34,553 nt of DNA from Salibaculum sp031581025. GTDB taxonomy: Bacteria > Pseudomonadota > Alphaproteobacteria > Rhodobacterales > Rhodobacteraceae. Of this stretch, positions 8,235 through 16,405 are shown in pieces; the first letter of the stretch is position 1, and every line of letters starts with the position of its first letter. The notes beneath the pieces were generated by a model. It was not told the DNA's origin, searched no databases, and saw only the letters and a program-made list of their open reading frames with translations. The stretch is from assembly GCF_031581025.1 (NCBI RefSeq), contig NZ_JAVLCA010000025.1. The stretch is one strand, 5' to 3'. A program made the position numbers and the translations under genes.

Positions 8235-8860
8235 GCCTGTCCGAGGTTCAGGCAGCAGCGGGCGCGGCCCGGCTGAGTGTTCTGGGCGGCTTTCATCCCG
8301 ATGCGGGCGAAGGGCTGGGGCGCACGCTGATGTTGCTGGGGCCGGGCCCGGACTTCTGGCACCACTTCACGCAATCCCCGGAAATGCGCGACGGGCAGAC
8401 CGACCCGCTTGATCGCTGGTCGCGCCGCGTCGTGCGCCGCATCGCTCAGGTCGTGGGCGCCCTGCCGCTTTTCCCCTTCGGCCCGCCACCTTTTCATCCC
8501 TTCCTGACCTGGGCCACGCGCACCGGCCGCATCTGGCCCTCGCCGGTCAATTTTCTGGTGCACGGCGAACAGGGCCTGTGGGTCTCGTTCCGCGGCGCGC
8601 TCGCCTTCGAGACCGTTCTGGACGTGCCGCCGGCCCTGGAAAAGCCCTGCGACCGCTGCACCGATCAGCCCTGCCGCACCGCCTGCCCCGTCTCGGCCCT
8701 GACACCTGCGGGCTATGACGTGGCCGCCTGCAAGGACTACCTGCGCGGCGGGGCCGACTGCATGAGTGGCGGCTGCGCCGTGCGGGCCGCCTGTCCTGTC
8801 AGCCAGTCCTTCCCGCGCGATGCCCGTCAATCGGCCTTTCACATGGAGGCCTTCCTGTGA
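8231..8860 (+). CDS. Ferredoxin-like protein with two [4Fe-4S] cysteine clusters
   Basis: 209 residues from a GTG overlapping the argB stop. The N-terminal 130 residues show no motif I recognise. The C-terminus carries eight cysteines in two sets: C140-x2-C143-x4-C148-x3-C152-P and C167-x9-C177-x4-C182-x5-C188-P. This matches a pair of [4Fe-4S] clusters and is reminiscent of the ferredoxin module of epoxyqueuosine reductase (QueG), but the cobalamin-binding part is absent. It is probably cytoplasmic and acts in electron transfer with an unknown partner. GTGA overlaps at both ends tie it to argB and the phosphatase gene. Substrate and pathway are not known to me. Confidence 0.8.
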   Translation: MSLSEVQAAAGAARLSVLGGFHPDAGEGLGRTLMLLGPGPDFWHHFTQSPEMRDGQTDPLDRWSRRVVRRIAQVVGALPLFPFGPPPFHPFLTWATRTGRIWPSPVNFLVHGEQGLWVSFRGALAFETVLDVPPALEKPCDRCTDQPCRTACPVSALTPAGYDVAACKDYLRGGADCMSGGCAVRAACPVSQSFPRDARQSAFHMEAFL

Positions 8861-9363
8861 AACGCCGCCTGATCCTGATCCGCCACGCCAAGTCCAGTTG
8901 GGACGACTCGCGGGCGGAGGATCATGCACGGGTGCTCAACGCACGGGGGCGCCGATCGGCGCGGGCCATTGGTGCCTGGCTGCGCGACAAGGGGTACCGT
9001 CCCGATGCGATTCTCAGCTCCGACAGCGCGCGGACGACGGAAACGGTGGACCTCATGCAGTCGGCCTGGTGGGATCTGGTGCCCGTCAGATATCTGCCAG
9101 CCCTCTACCACGCGCCACCACAGATCCTGCTGGAGGCCCTGCGCACTGCTACCGTCCCGCGCGTCGCGCTGGTGGCCCATAATCCGGGGCTCGGGGACTT
9201 TGCCGCAGCCATGGCCGCTGAGCCGCCCGCGCATCCGGATTTTCACCGATACCCCACCGGCGCCACGACCGTGATGGACTTTGACATCTCGGATTGGCGC
9301 GACGCGGCCCCGGGCACCGGCCACGTGGTCGATTTCATCGTCCCGCGGGACCTGACCGACTGA
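8857..9363 (+). CDS. SixA-type histidine phosphatase family protein
   Basis: 168 residues from a GTG that overlaps the previous stop by 4 nt. Histidine phosphatase (phosphoglycerate-mutase-like) superfamily, small SixA branch: LILIRHAKSSW with Arg9 and the phospho-acceptor His10, Arg59 in SSDSARTTET, and the second catalytic histidine His108 in LVAHNPGL. SixA proteins dephosphorylate phosphohistidine on phosphotransfer or PTS proteins; the target here is unknown. It is the last gene of the plus-strand run and converges on bztD with a 16-nt gap, in which no T-rich terminator is visible. Confidence 0.85.
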   Translation: MKRRLILIRHAKSSWDDSRAEDHARVLNARGRRSARAIGAWLRDKGYRPDAILSSDSARTTETVDLMQSAWWDLVPVRYLPALYHAPPQILLEALRTATVPRVALVAHNPGLGDFAAAMAAEPPAHPDFHRYPTGATTVMDFDISDWRDAAPGTGHVVDFIVPRDLTD

Positions 9364-9379
9364 CGCGCCCCGGGGCCTG

Positions 9380-10171
9380 TCAGTGCCCCAGGATCTGGCT
9401 CAGGAACAGCTTGGTCCGGTCGCTTTGCGGATTGTTGAAGAACTCTTCGGGTTCGTTCTGTTCCACGATCTGGCCCTGGTCCATGAAGATCACCCGGTTG
9501 GCCACCTGCCGTGCAAAGCCCATCTCGTGGGTGACGCAGATCATGGTCATGCCCTCCTGGGCCAGCTCGATCATCGTGTCGAGCACTTCCTTGATCATCT
9601 CGGGGTCAAGCGCCGAGGTCGGCTCGTCAAAAAGCATGATCTGCGGGCGCATGCACAGCGACCGGGCAATGGCCACCCGCTGCTGCTGGCCACCCGACAG
9701 CTGGCCAGGGTACTTGTCGGCCTGTTCGGGGATCTTGACCTTTTCGAGGTAGTGCATCGCCACCTCCTCGGCCTCTTTCTTGGGCGTCTTGCGCACCCAG
9801 AGCGGCGCCAGCGTGCAGTTTTCCAGGATCGTAAGGTGCGGGAACAGGTTGAAGTGCTGAAAGCACATCCCGACCTCGGAGCGGATCCTGTCGATGTTCT
9901 TGAGGTCGTTGGACAGTTCCGTGCCGTCCACGACAATCTGCCCGGCCTGGTGTTCCTCCAGCCGGTTGATGCAGCGGATCAGCGTCGACTTGCCCGAGCC
10001 CGAGGGCCCGCAGACCACGATCCGCTCGCCGCGATAGACGGTCAGGTTGATGTCGCGCAGCACGTGGAACGCGCCGAACCACTTGTTCATGTCACTGATC
10101 TGGATCGCGACCTCGTCAGAGACCTGCATCTGGCTGCGATCGATCTCGCGGTCGGTAACAATGTCGGTCAT
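9380..10171 (-). CDS. bztD: Amino-acid ABC transporter ATP-binding protein (BztD/AapP type)
   Basis: 263 residues. The ATPase of a polar amino-acid importer. Walker A is GPSGSGKST (55-63), the Q-loop is CFQHFNLFPH, the signature is LSGGQQQRVAIAR (158-170), Walker B is IMLFDEPTSALDP (178-190) and the switch histidine is His215. The FNLFPH and HEMGFAR stretches are characteristic of the glutamate/glutamine/histidine subfamily. It follows bztC by 11 nt and is the last gene of bztABCD. In Rhodobacter capsulatus the orthologous set takes up glutamate, glutamine, aspartate and asparagine; assignment here is by gene order and family. Confidence 0.95.
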   Translation of the reverse strand: MTDIVTDREIDRSQMQVSDEVAIQISDMNKWFGAFHVLRDINLTVYRGERIVVCGPSGSGKSTLIRCINRLEEHQAGQIVVDGTELSNDLKNIDRIRSEVGMCFQHFNLFPHLTILENCTLAPLWVRKTPKKEAEEVAMHYLEKVKIPEQADKYPGQLSGGQQQRVAIARSLCMRPQIMLFDEPTSALDPEMIKEVLDTMIELAQEGMTMICVTHEMGFARQVANRVIFMDQGQIVEQNEPEEFFNNPQSDRTKLFLSQILGH

Positions 10172-10182
10172 GTCAGGTTTCC

Positions 10183-11499
10183 TTAACGATGCTCACGCTG
10201 GAGCTTCTTTTCGAGATAGATGGAGTAGCGCCCCATGCTGTAGCAGAAGATGAAGAACATCAGGCCGATGAAAATGAACAGCTCCCAGTAGATGCCGTTC
10301 CAAGCGGTCGTAGAGCGGATCGCATTGGTCAGGCCGATCGGGTCCAGCAGGCCGATGAAAACCACCAGCGTCGTGTCCTTGAAAAGGCCGATGAAGGTAT
10401 TGACGATCCCCGGGATCGATATCTTGAGCGCCTGCGGCAGGATGATCAGGCGCATGGACTTGGCATAGTCCAGCCCCAGCGCGTCGGCGGCCTCGTACTG
10501 GCCCTTAGGCAGGGCGGCGAGGCCACCGCGCACCACCTCGGCGATATAGGCCGAGGCGAAGAGGGTGACCATGATGATGACCCGCAGCATCAGGTCGAAA
10601 TCGGTGCCCGGCGGCAGGAAGTAATTCAGCAGCAGCGAGGCCGTGAACAGCCAGACGATCAGCGGCACGCCGCGGATGACCTCTATGAAGGCGACCGAGA
10701 CCTTGGTGATGATAAACAGGTGCGACTGGCGCCCCAGCGCAAGCAGGATCCCCAGCGGCAGCGACAGGATGATCCCCGAGATGCCGATGATCAGCGCCAG
10801 CATGAAGCCGCCGATGTCGTTGGACTCGATCTTGGTGATCTCCAGCGGCAGGATCGCGGCAAAACCGGAGACCAGTGGACCGACAAGAAACATCCAGTAC
10901 AGGACCGGCAGCAGTATGGCAGCAAGCACGCCGGGGATGTTGCCCGCAAGACGCGCGGCAAGGATGAAGCTCGCCGCGCCGACGCCGAAGCCGGCGGCCG
11001 TCAGGATGGGCCCCCAGAGGCTGCCGCCCCAGATGAGCCAGTAGACGATGAAAGGCGCGGCGATCGATCCCCAAAGCGCCCGGCGTGGCGTGCCCTGGAA
11101 CAGCACCGGCGCGATGCCCAGCAGGAAAACGACGAAGGCCAGGATCGGACGCCAGTAGAGCTCGGGCGGGTAGAAGCCGAAGATCAGCTGGTTCCAGCGC
11201 TCCGTGATGACCGAGAAACAGGCGCCGCCATGGCCCGAAAGCCCCTTTTCGGCCAGCACCTCACGGCATCCGTCCAGGCTGTCGGCGGTCCAGACCGAAT
11301 TGGCGAACCAGGGCAGCAGCGCCGACAGCACCGCGTAGATGACGAACAGCGACACAACCGTCAGAAGCACGTTGAGCCACCCCGAAAAGAGGTTCTCGCG
11401 CACCCATTTGACGGCACCCTTTTCGGTGATCGGCGGGGCCTGCTGGGCCACCATTTCGGTGCGCACGAAGCGGGTCGTTTCGGCGTGGACTTCGCTCAT
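10183..11499 (-). CDS. bztC: Amino-acid ABC transporter permease (BztC/AapM type)
   Basis: 438 residues, about twice the size of a typical HisMQ permease; the long form with extra N-terminal membrane helices is normal for Bzt/Aap systems. A cytoplasmic N-terminus of about 35 residues is followed by several membrane segments. A periplasmic region contains two cysteines (DGCREVL, GGACFSV). The C-terminal permease core carries the EAA loop AALPKGQYEAADALGLD, where the ATPase docks. It starts 1 nt after the bztB stop and pairs with BztB to form the heterodimeric channel. Confidence 0.94.
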   Translation of the reverse strand: MSEVHAETTRFVRTEMVAQQAPPITEKGAVKWVRENLFSGWLNVLLTVVSLFVIYAVLSALLPWFANSVWTADSLDGCREVLAEKGLSGHGGACFSVITERWNQLIFGFYPPELYWRPILAFVVFLLGIAPVLFQGTPRRALWGSIAAPFIVYWLIWGGSLWGPILTAAGFGVGAASFILAARLAGNIPGVLAAILLPVLYWMFLVGPLVSGFAAILPLEITKIESNDIGGFMLALIIGISGIILSLPLGILLALGRQSHLFIITKVSVAFIEVIRGVPLIVWLFTASLLLNYFLPPGTDFDLMLRVIIMVTLFASAYIAEVVRGGLAALPKGQYEAADALGLDYAKSMRLIILPQALKISIPGIVNTFIGLFKDTTLVVFIGLLDPIGLTNAIRSTTAWNGIYWELFIFIGLMFFIFCYSMGRYSIYLEKKLQREHR

Positions 11500-11500
11500 G

Positions 11501-12802
11501 TCACCGCTCCTTCAGCTTCACGGCATTGTTGTAGACATTCATCAGCGCCGAGATGACCAGCGACAGCACCAGGTAGAACAGGCCCAGCAGCAGCATGCCC
11601 TCCAGCTCTCGACCGGTCTGGTTGATGGTGATCCCGCCCAGCGTCGAGCGCACGTCCATGTAGCCCACGGCGATGGCGAGCGAACTGTTCTTGGTCAGGT
11701 TCAGGTACTGCGAGATAAGCGGCGGGATGATGACCCGCAGCGCCTGCGGCAGGACAACCAGGTTCATGATCCGCCCGGGGCGCAGGCCCAGCGCGCTGGC
11801 GGCCTCGGTCTGGCCCTTGCTGACCGACAGGATGCCGGCGCGGACGATCTCGGCGATGAAGGCCCCGGTATAGAGGGCAAGCGCCAGCCAGAGCGCGATC
11901 AGCGAGTTGCGCAGGTGGACCCCTTCGGCAAAGTTGAACCCGCGGAAGGCGGGTGCCACGACGGTCGCCCCCAACGCCAAGAGAACCGCGAGCGTGGGCA
12001 GGACGATGATACCGAGGTTGACATACCATATGGCCGGGCGGTCGCCCGTTGCCTCCAGGATGGCGTCGGCGCGGCGCGTGTTCCAGCGCGCGCCCAGGAT
12101 CGAGGCCAAAAGAACACCGAACACGATCAGCCAGTCCCAGGTCGCCGACGGTGGCGGTGTGGTCTCAGCACCCTCTTCCAGGGTGGCGGTCTCGGCCCGC
12201 CAGTCGGCCCCGGCCGCCCCCAGCGAATTCTCGAAGCCGACGCGCGGGATGTAGACGCCGCGGTTTGTCACGGCAACGCTCTCGCCCATGATCATGGAGG
12301 CCGCCGCATCATCGCCGCGGAAGTCCCGTGGCTCGGGAGTGCTTTCGGTCATGATCGCGAAGATCAGGATGATCCACAGCAGCAGGGGAACGTTGCGGAA
12401 CCCCTCGACGTAAACGGCCGTCAGGTTACTGACCAGCCAGTTCTTGGACAGCCGCAACACGCCGGCCAGAACGCCCACGATCGTCGCCAGGGCGCATCCC
12501 AGCAGCGCGACCAGCAGGGTATTGAGGATGCCGACCATGGCGGCGCGGCCATGCGTGCTTTGGCTGTCGTAGTCGATCAGGCGTTGGTTGATGTCATAGC
12601 CGGCCGGCTGGGTCAGGAACCCAAAATCGAAATCCTTGCCCAGGGTTTCGAGGTTCTGGACGGTGTTGTTGACCAGCCACCAAAGCGCCGCGACCAACAG
12701 CACCAAGGCAATGACCTGGATGGTGATCGAGCGATACCGGGTGTCGTAGATAAGCTGGCGGAGCTGAAAGGGCTCTTTCGAAACGTCGATGGACGCTGAC
12801 AT
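11501..12802 (-). CDS. bztB: Amino-acid ABC transporter permease (BztB/AapQ type)
   Basis: 433 residues from the ATG at 12802 (MSASIDVSKEP), preceded by GGGAGA at a suitable spacing; a TTG one codon upstream is not needed. First membrane helix at about residues 29-46 (IQVIALVLLVAALWWLVN), then a periplasmic stretch. A permease helix set starts at GILNTLLVALLGC, and a long acidic inserted loop follows (TESTPEPRDFRGDDAAAS). The C-terminal core carries the EAA loop SVSKGQTEAASALGLRPG. It is the partner of BztC. The 134-nt gap from bztA contains two hairpins, a common way of giving less permease than binding protein. Confidence 0.94.
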   Translation of the reverse strand: MSASIDVSKEPFQLRQLIYDTRYRSITIQVIALVLLVAALWWLVNNTVQNLETLGKDFDFGFLTQPAGYDINQRLIDYDSQSTHGRAAMVGILNTLLVALLGCALATIVGVLAGVLRLSKNWLVSNLTAVYVEGFRNVPLLLWIILIFAIMTESTPEPRDFRGDDAAASMIMGESVAVTNRGVYIPRVGFENSLGAAGADWRAETATLEEGAETTPPPSATWDWLIVFGVLLASILGARWNTRRADAILEATGDRPAIWYVNLGIIVLPTLAVLLALGATVVAPAFRGFNFAEGVHLRNSLIALWLALALYTGAFIAEIVRAGILSVSKGQTEAASALGLRPGRIMNLVVLPQALRVIIPPLISQYLNLTKNSSLAIAVGYMDVRSTLGGITINQTGRELEGMLLLGLFYLVLSLVISALMNVYNNAVKLKER

Positions 12803-12902
12803 CAATTATCTCCCTGCTCCCCGGTCGCATCCTGACGCACCCGTTGACCGGATTGCGCGAATTGTCTGGGGTGGTTGTCGGCGATGACCCCGACAGGGCG
12901 AC

Positions 12903-12924
12903 GGGGGGCACATCGGCACCCCCC
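12903..12924 (-). other. Intercistronic hairpin between bztA and bztB
   Basis: On the transcribed strand GGGGGGTGC, loop CGAT, GTGCCCCCC forms a 9-pair stem (two G-U pairs), 12 nt beyond the bztA stop. There is no T-run after it, so it is more likely an mRNA 3'-stabiliser or partial attenuator than a terminator. A second smaller hairpin (TGTCGG/CCGACA, 12876-12895) lies just downstream. Confidence 0.6.
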
Positions 12925-12936
12925 ATCAGGTCTGTC

Positions 12937-13953
12937 TTACCGGAACGGCATGGCGTATAGCAAGCCACCGTCGGTGTACTGGGCGTTGAGCCCGCGGGCC
13001 AGGCCGACGGGCGTGTCCACGCCGATATGTTTGGCGAACAGCTCTCCGTAGTTGCCGCCGGCCTGGATGGCGCGCACGGCCCAATCGGACTCAAGGCCAA
13101 GTTTGGCACCAAGCTCACCCTCCGCACCCAGCATCCGGTCGATTTCCGGCTTGTCGGTGCCTTCGGCCATTTCCTCGACATTGTCCGCGGTGACGCCCAT
13201 CTCCTCGGCGGCGATCAGCGCCATGAGCGTCCAGCGCACCACGTCGCCCCATTCGTTGTCGCCGTGGCGGACGAGCGGGCCGAGCGGCTCTTTCGAGATG
13301 GTCTCGGGCAGGATGACGTGATCCGACGGGTTCTCGAACGAGGCACGCGTGGCGGCCAGCCCCGAGGAGTCGGTGGTATAGACGTCACAGGCCCGGGCCA
13401 GATACTGCTGCTGCGCCTCGGCGTTCGTCTCGATGGGCAGCGGCTCGTAGTCCATGTCGTTCGAGCGGAAGAAATCCGCAAGGTTCAGTTCGGTCGTGGT
13501 GCCGGTCTGGATGCAGACGGTCGCGCCGGCCAGGTCCATGGCCGAGGAAACGCCCAGGTCGCGCGGGACCATAAAGGCCTGGCCGTCGTAGTAGTTGATG
13601 CCGGTGAATTCGAACTTCAGATCGACGTCGCGGGTGAAGGTCCAGGTGGTGTTGCGGGCCAGCATGTCGACCTCGCCCGAGGCCAGCGCGGTAAAGCGGG
13701 TCTGGCCGGTGGTGGGCACGAACTCGACGGCCATCGGGTCACCGAGAACGGCGGCCGCGACCGCGCGGCAAACAGCCACGTCGAAGCCCTGCCATTCGCC
13801 ATCGGAGTCGGGGGCGGCGAAGCCGACAAGGCCGGTTGTCACGCCGCAGTTCAGCGTACCGCGGGCGGTGACGTCGTCAAGCGTGGCGGCCGACGCGGCA
13901 CCGGCGGCAAGGCCGGCGGCAGTCAGCGTGCCAAAAAGTACGGATTTCTTCAT
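12937..13953 (-). CDS. bztA: Periplasmic amino-acid-binding protein (BztA/AapJ type)
   Basis: 338 residues. Extracytoplasmic solute-binding protein, family 3. It has a signal peptide (MKKSVLFGTLTAAGLAAGAA) with likely cleavage after ASA near residue 22. The mature start TLDDVTARGTLNCGVTTGLV is typical of the Bzt/Aap group, as are GFDVAVCRAVAAAVLGD and VEFVPTTGQTRFTAL, which form the ligand cleft. Cysteines at 36 and in AVCRA, TVCIQ and RACDV could form disulfides. It is first in the operon, with a strong ribosome binding site (AGGAAGAGG, 7 nt from ATG). Expected ligands are acidic amino acids and their amides; the sequence alone does not fix specificity. Confidence 0.95.
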   Translation of the reverse strand: MKKSVLFGTLTAAGLAAGAASAATLDDVTARGTLNCGVTTGLVGFAAPDSDGEWQGFDVAVCRAVAAAVLGDPMAVEFVPTTGQTRFTALASGEVDMLARNTTWTFTRDVDLKFEFTGINYYDGQAFMVPRDLGVSSAMDLAGATVCIQTGTTTELNLADFFRSNDMDYEPLPIETNAEAQQQYLARACDVYTTDSSGLAATRASFENPSDHVILPETISKEPLGPLVRHGDNEWGDVVRWTLMALIAAEEMGVTADNVEEMAEGTDKPEIDRMLGAEGELGAKLGLESDWAVRAIQAGGNYGELFAKHIGVDTPVGLARGLNAQYTDGGLLYAMPFR

Positions 13954-13999
13954 TTTTTACCTCTTCCTGTCTTCCCCGGCAGAACGGGGTGCTTATTGG

Positions 14000-14015
14000 T
14001 CGTCCCGCGGGACGA
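14000..14015. repeat. Perfect 16-bp palindrome in the bztA leader
   Basis: TCGTCCCGCGGGACGA is perfectly self-complementary and lies 46 nt upstream of the bztA ATG, in the 216-nt gap between bztA and the ATP12-family gene. It could be an operator for a dimeric regulator or a hairpin in the 5' leader. No clear sigma70 promoter pair was found nearby on the minus strand. Confidence 0.6.
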
Positions 14016-14169
14016 GGGTGATACGACGCAGCGACACTGCGAACACGATCACAGTGGTCGGATTCACGGCCCTAGGTCAAGGGAAAGTAGGTGGTCCCGG
14101 ACCGGCTCTGCGCGGTATGTTCGACTGCAAAGTGCTGCATTGACAGGCAATCCGACCAACCGGCGTGCA

Positions 14170-14874
14170 CTATGCCATTGCATACACCTCAGCTGCCGTT
14201 TCCAGCTGCGCCCGCTTGAGGCCGGCGGTCGCCGTGGCCTCGCTGTCGGCGCCCCATTGCTCGATCTGCCAGTCCTCGTCCAACCGCGACATGTCGAAGG
14301 CCCGATCCGCCGCCAGCCGGCCGCGCGCAACGGCCAGACCAAGCACCAGCGACCCGGTGATCGTCACCAGGTCGTGCAGCGCGGTGAGCTGGAAAACGGT
14401 GTGGTCATGGGTGGCCGCACGCAGGCGCGCGACGGCCTCGGGCGGCTGGGTCACGGGCATCACGCCCTGCGCGAGGGTCAGGCGCGCGCCATAGGTGTCC
14501 GCCGCCCAGTCCAGCAGCGGGTCCCAGTTTTCACGCTGGCGGACGCAGAGGTCCTCCGGGCCTTCGGCGCGATAGCACAGCAGGTCGCAGCCGCCGTAAT
14601 CGGCCAGCATATCGGCCACCTGCGTGAACTGGATCGCGACCTTGTCGATGGCGGCATTGGCTGCGCGGGTCATGGGCATGGTCGCCGGCTCGATGATCTT
14701 GTCGACGGCGCGCCATTCGGCCGCGATCGCCTCGGCCATCATGCGGCTGGGCACAGCGACCGGTGCCTTGGCCGGGGTCTTGACCGGGCGCCCGTCCAGC
14801 GCGATGGCATGGCCGTGATCTGTCTCGACCACGCTGACCTCGGTCCAGAACCGGCGGGGTTGCCAATCGCTCAT
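14170..14874 (-). CDS. ATP12-family F1-ATPase assembly chaperone
   Basis: 234 residues from MSDWQPRRFW; the ATG overlaps the HAD stop (ATGA). Family features are the RRFW.EV start, ALDGRPVKTPAK and the conserved helix AEAIAAEWRAVDKIIEPATMPMTR. Then come ADYGGCDLLCYRAEGPEDL with WDPLLDWAADTYGA, and VFQLTALHDLVTITGSLVLGLAV. In mitochondria Atp12 binds the F1 alpha subunit during assembly; the bacterial role is presumed similar but is less established. It is common in alphaproteobacteria, fitting the origin of the organelle. It is the last gene of the rarA-led run. Confidence 0.9.
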   Translation of the reverse strand: MSDWQPRRFWTEVSVVETDHGHAIALDGRPVKTPAKAPVAVPSRMMAEAIAAEWRAVDKIIEPATMPMTRAANAAIDKVAIQFTQVADMLADYGGCDLLCYRAEGPEDLCVRQRENWDPLLDWAADTYGARLTLAQGVMPVTQPPEAVARLRAATHDHTVFQLTALHDLVTITGSLVLGLAVARGRLAADRAFDMSRLDEDWQIEQWGADSEATATAGLKRAQLETAAEVYAMA

Positions 14875-15365
14875 GTGTCCTGCTCCGTGTCCTGTCCGAT
14901 CAGTCCGTCCACCGCCGCGTCCAGCGCGGCGAAATCGCCGATCATGGCGTCCGCCGTCAAGGCCTCGGGCGCGGGGTGGCCCCAGCCGACCCCGATGCAA
15001 CGAACCCCGGCGGCGCGGGCCATGTCCATGTCGAAGCGGGTGTCGCCCACCATGACCGCGCGCTGCGCCGCCACGCCGGTCTCGGACAGGCAGGCGAGCA
15101 GCATGCCAGGGTGCGGCTTGGAGGGGTGGTGATCGCTGGTCTGGGTGGTGTCGAAGACCCCTTCCAGCCCCTGCGCCGCGATCAGCGCGTCGAGCCTGCG
15201 TTTCGAGGTGCCCGTGGCCACGCCCAGCAAGGTGAAGGGATCCGCCAACAGACGGCCCAGCGCCGCCCGCGCTCCGGGGTAGAGCCGCCGCGTCTCGGGC
15301 CGCGCGTTCAGGCTTTCGAGCAGCGTACCCTCCACGTCAAAGATCACGAGGCGCAGATCGGCCAT
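14871..15365 (-). CDS. Capless HAD-superfamily protein with altered motif I
   Basis: 164 residues, clearly shorter than the roughly 220 of its phosphoglycolate-phosphatase-like relatives. The Rossmann core motifs are there: motif I FDVEGTLL (Asp10, Glu12), motif II GVATGTSKR (Thr51), Lys83 in SKPHPGML and motif IV MVGDTRFDMDMA (Asp108, Asp112). Only about 13 residues separate motif I from LYPGARAAL, where a helical C1 cap of some 55 residues normally sits, so the cap is missing. The usual second Asp of DxDGT is Glu12. Phosphatase activity is therefore uncertain. The start overlaps the rluC-like stop by 1 nt (TAATG), and the stop overlaps the ATP12-family start. Confidence 0.85.
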   Translation of the reverse strand: MADLRLVIFDVEGTLLESLNARPETRRLYPGARAALGRLLADPFTLLGVATGTSKRRLDALIAAQGLEGVFDTTQTSDHHPSKPHPGMLLACLSETGVAAQRAVMVGDTRFDMDMARAAGVRCIGVGWGHPAPEALTADAMIGDFAALDAAVDGLIGQDTEQDT

Positions 15366-16405
15366 TACATCAGCTCTTCGAAGGGGTCCTCGGCGGCAAG
15401 ATCCTCGGTCCAGCCGAAGGTCTCCCAGGTGTCCGCCATGTGCGCGGGCAGCGGGGCGGTGACAGTGACGACCTGCCGCGTGACCGGGTTTTCGAAGCGC
15501 ATCATCCGCGCATGCAGATGCAGCTTTTTCGAAATGACCCCGCCCAACTGCGCGCCCCAGCCGTCACCCATGTTGTCCTGCCCAGACCCCCCATACTTGC
15601 CGTCCCCCGCGATGGGATGTCCGATCTCGGCCAGATGCGCGCGCAGCTGGTGGGTGCGCCCCGTCAGCGGCTCCATCGCGACCCAGGCCGCCCGGCTGGC
15701 CACGCGGTAGAGCGTGGCATAGAGGGTATGCGCCCGCTTGGCCCCCGGCGTACGGTCAATATCGCGGGGATGGACGGCATGCATCTTCTCGCCTTCGCCC
15801 GCGGCGCCGCGGCCCCCGGCCTTGACCAGGCCGTATTTGATTTCCCCGAGATAGGGCGTGGGCACCCCGGCCACCAGCGCCCAGTATATCTTGCGCGTGC
15901 CCTTGTGGCGCATGGCCGCCGTCAGTCCCTGCGCCGCCTGACGGGTGCGGGCCAGCAGCAGCACGCCCGAGGTGTCCTTGTCCAGCCGGTGCACCAGGCG
16001 CGGCTTGTCCTCGGCCCCGAATTTCAGGGCCTCGGCCAGTCCATCCACGTGGCGCATCTGCTTGCTGCCGCCCTGCGTTGGCAGACCGGCGGGCTTGTTC
16101 AGCGCGATGACCTCGTCGTCGCGGTAGATCACGCAGTCACGGATCAGGCGGGCATCTGCCTCGGAAACCGCATCCTTGGGTCTGGCGGGCGCCTTGCTGT
16201 CGGGCAGCGGCGGGATGCGGACCTCCTGGCCCGCGTCCAGCCGTGTGCTGGCCTTGACCCGCCCGCCATCGACGCGGATCTCGCCCTTGCGGCAGCTCTT
16301 CTCGATGCGGCTCTGGGTGATCTGCGGGAAATGCCGCTTGAGCCAGCGATCAAGCCGCTGGTCCCCCTCGCCCGCGGCCACGGTGATGCTCAACACGCCG
16401 CTCAT
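15365..16405 (-). CDS. rluC: RluA-family 23S rRNA pseudouridine synthase (RluC-like)
   Basis: 346 residues. An N-terminal S4 RNA-binding domain (about 16-65, RLDRWLKRHFPQITQSRIEK) is followed by the catalytic domain. The RluA-type motif HRLDKDTSG (139-147) contains the catalytic Asp142, preceded by NKPAGLPTQGG and followed later by PLTGRTHQLRAHL. RluC modifies three uridines in 23S rRNA; the exact targets of this paralogue cannot be read from sequence, and RluD-like specificity is possible. The C-terminus carries an acidic tail (TEDLAAEDPFEELM). It overlaps crcB by 4 nt and the HAD gene by 1 nt. Confidence 0.88.
   Translation of the reverse strand: MSGVLSITVAAGEGDQRLDRWLKRHFPQITQSRIEKSCRKGEIRVDGGRVKASTRLDAGQEVRIPPLPDSKAPARPKDAVSEADARLIRDCVIYRDDEVIALNKPAGLPTQGGSKQMRHVDGLAEALKFGAEDKPRLVHRLDKDTSGVLLLARTRQAAQGLTAAMRHKGTRKIYWALVAGVPTPYLGEIKYGLVKAGGRGAAGEGEKMHAVHPRDIDRTPGAKRAHTLYATLYRVASRAAWVAMEPLTGRTHQLRAHLAEIGHPIAGDGKYGGSGQDNMGDGWGAQLGGVISKKLHLHARMMRFENPVTRQVVTVTAPLPAHMADTWETFGWTEDLAAEDPFEELM

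Noticed and set aside
13027..15132. 701-codon plus-strand frame opposite bztA, the ATP12-family gene and the HAD gene
   Set aside because: Antisense shadow; composition is rich in Arg, Gly, His and Asp, as expected from a reversed high-GC coding strand.
14871..15365. Frameshift or sequencing error as the cause of the short HAD protein
   Set aside because: The reading frame is continuous and motif I is joined directly to the LYPGAR region; there is no intervening DNA that could encode a cap in another frame.
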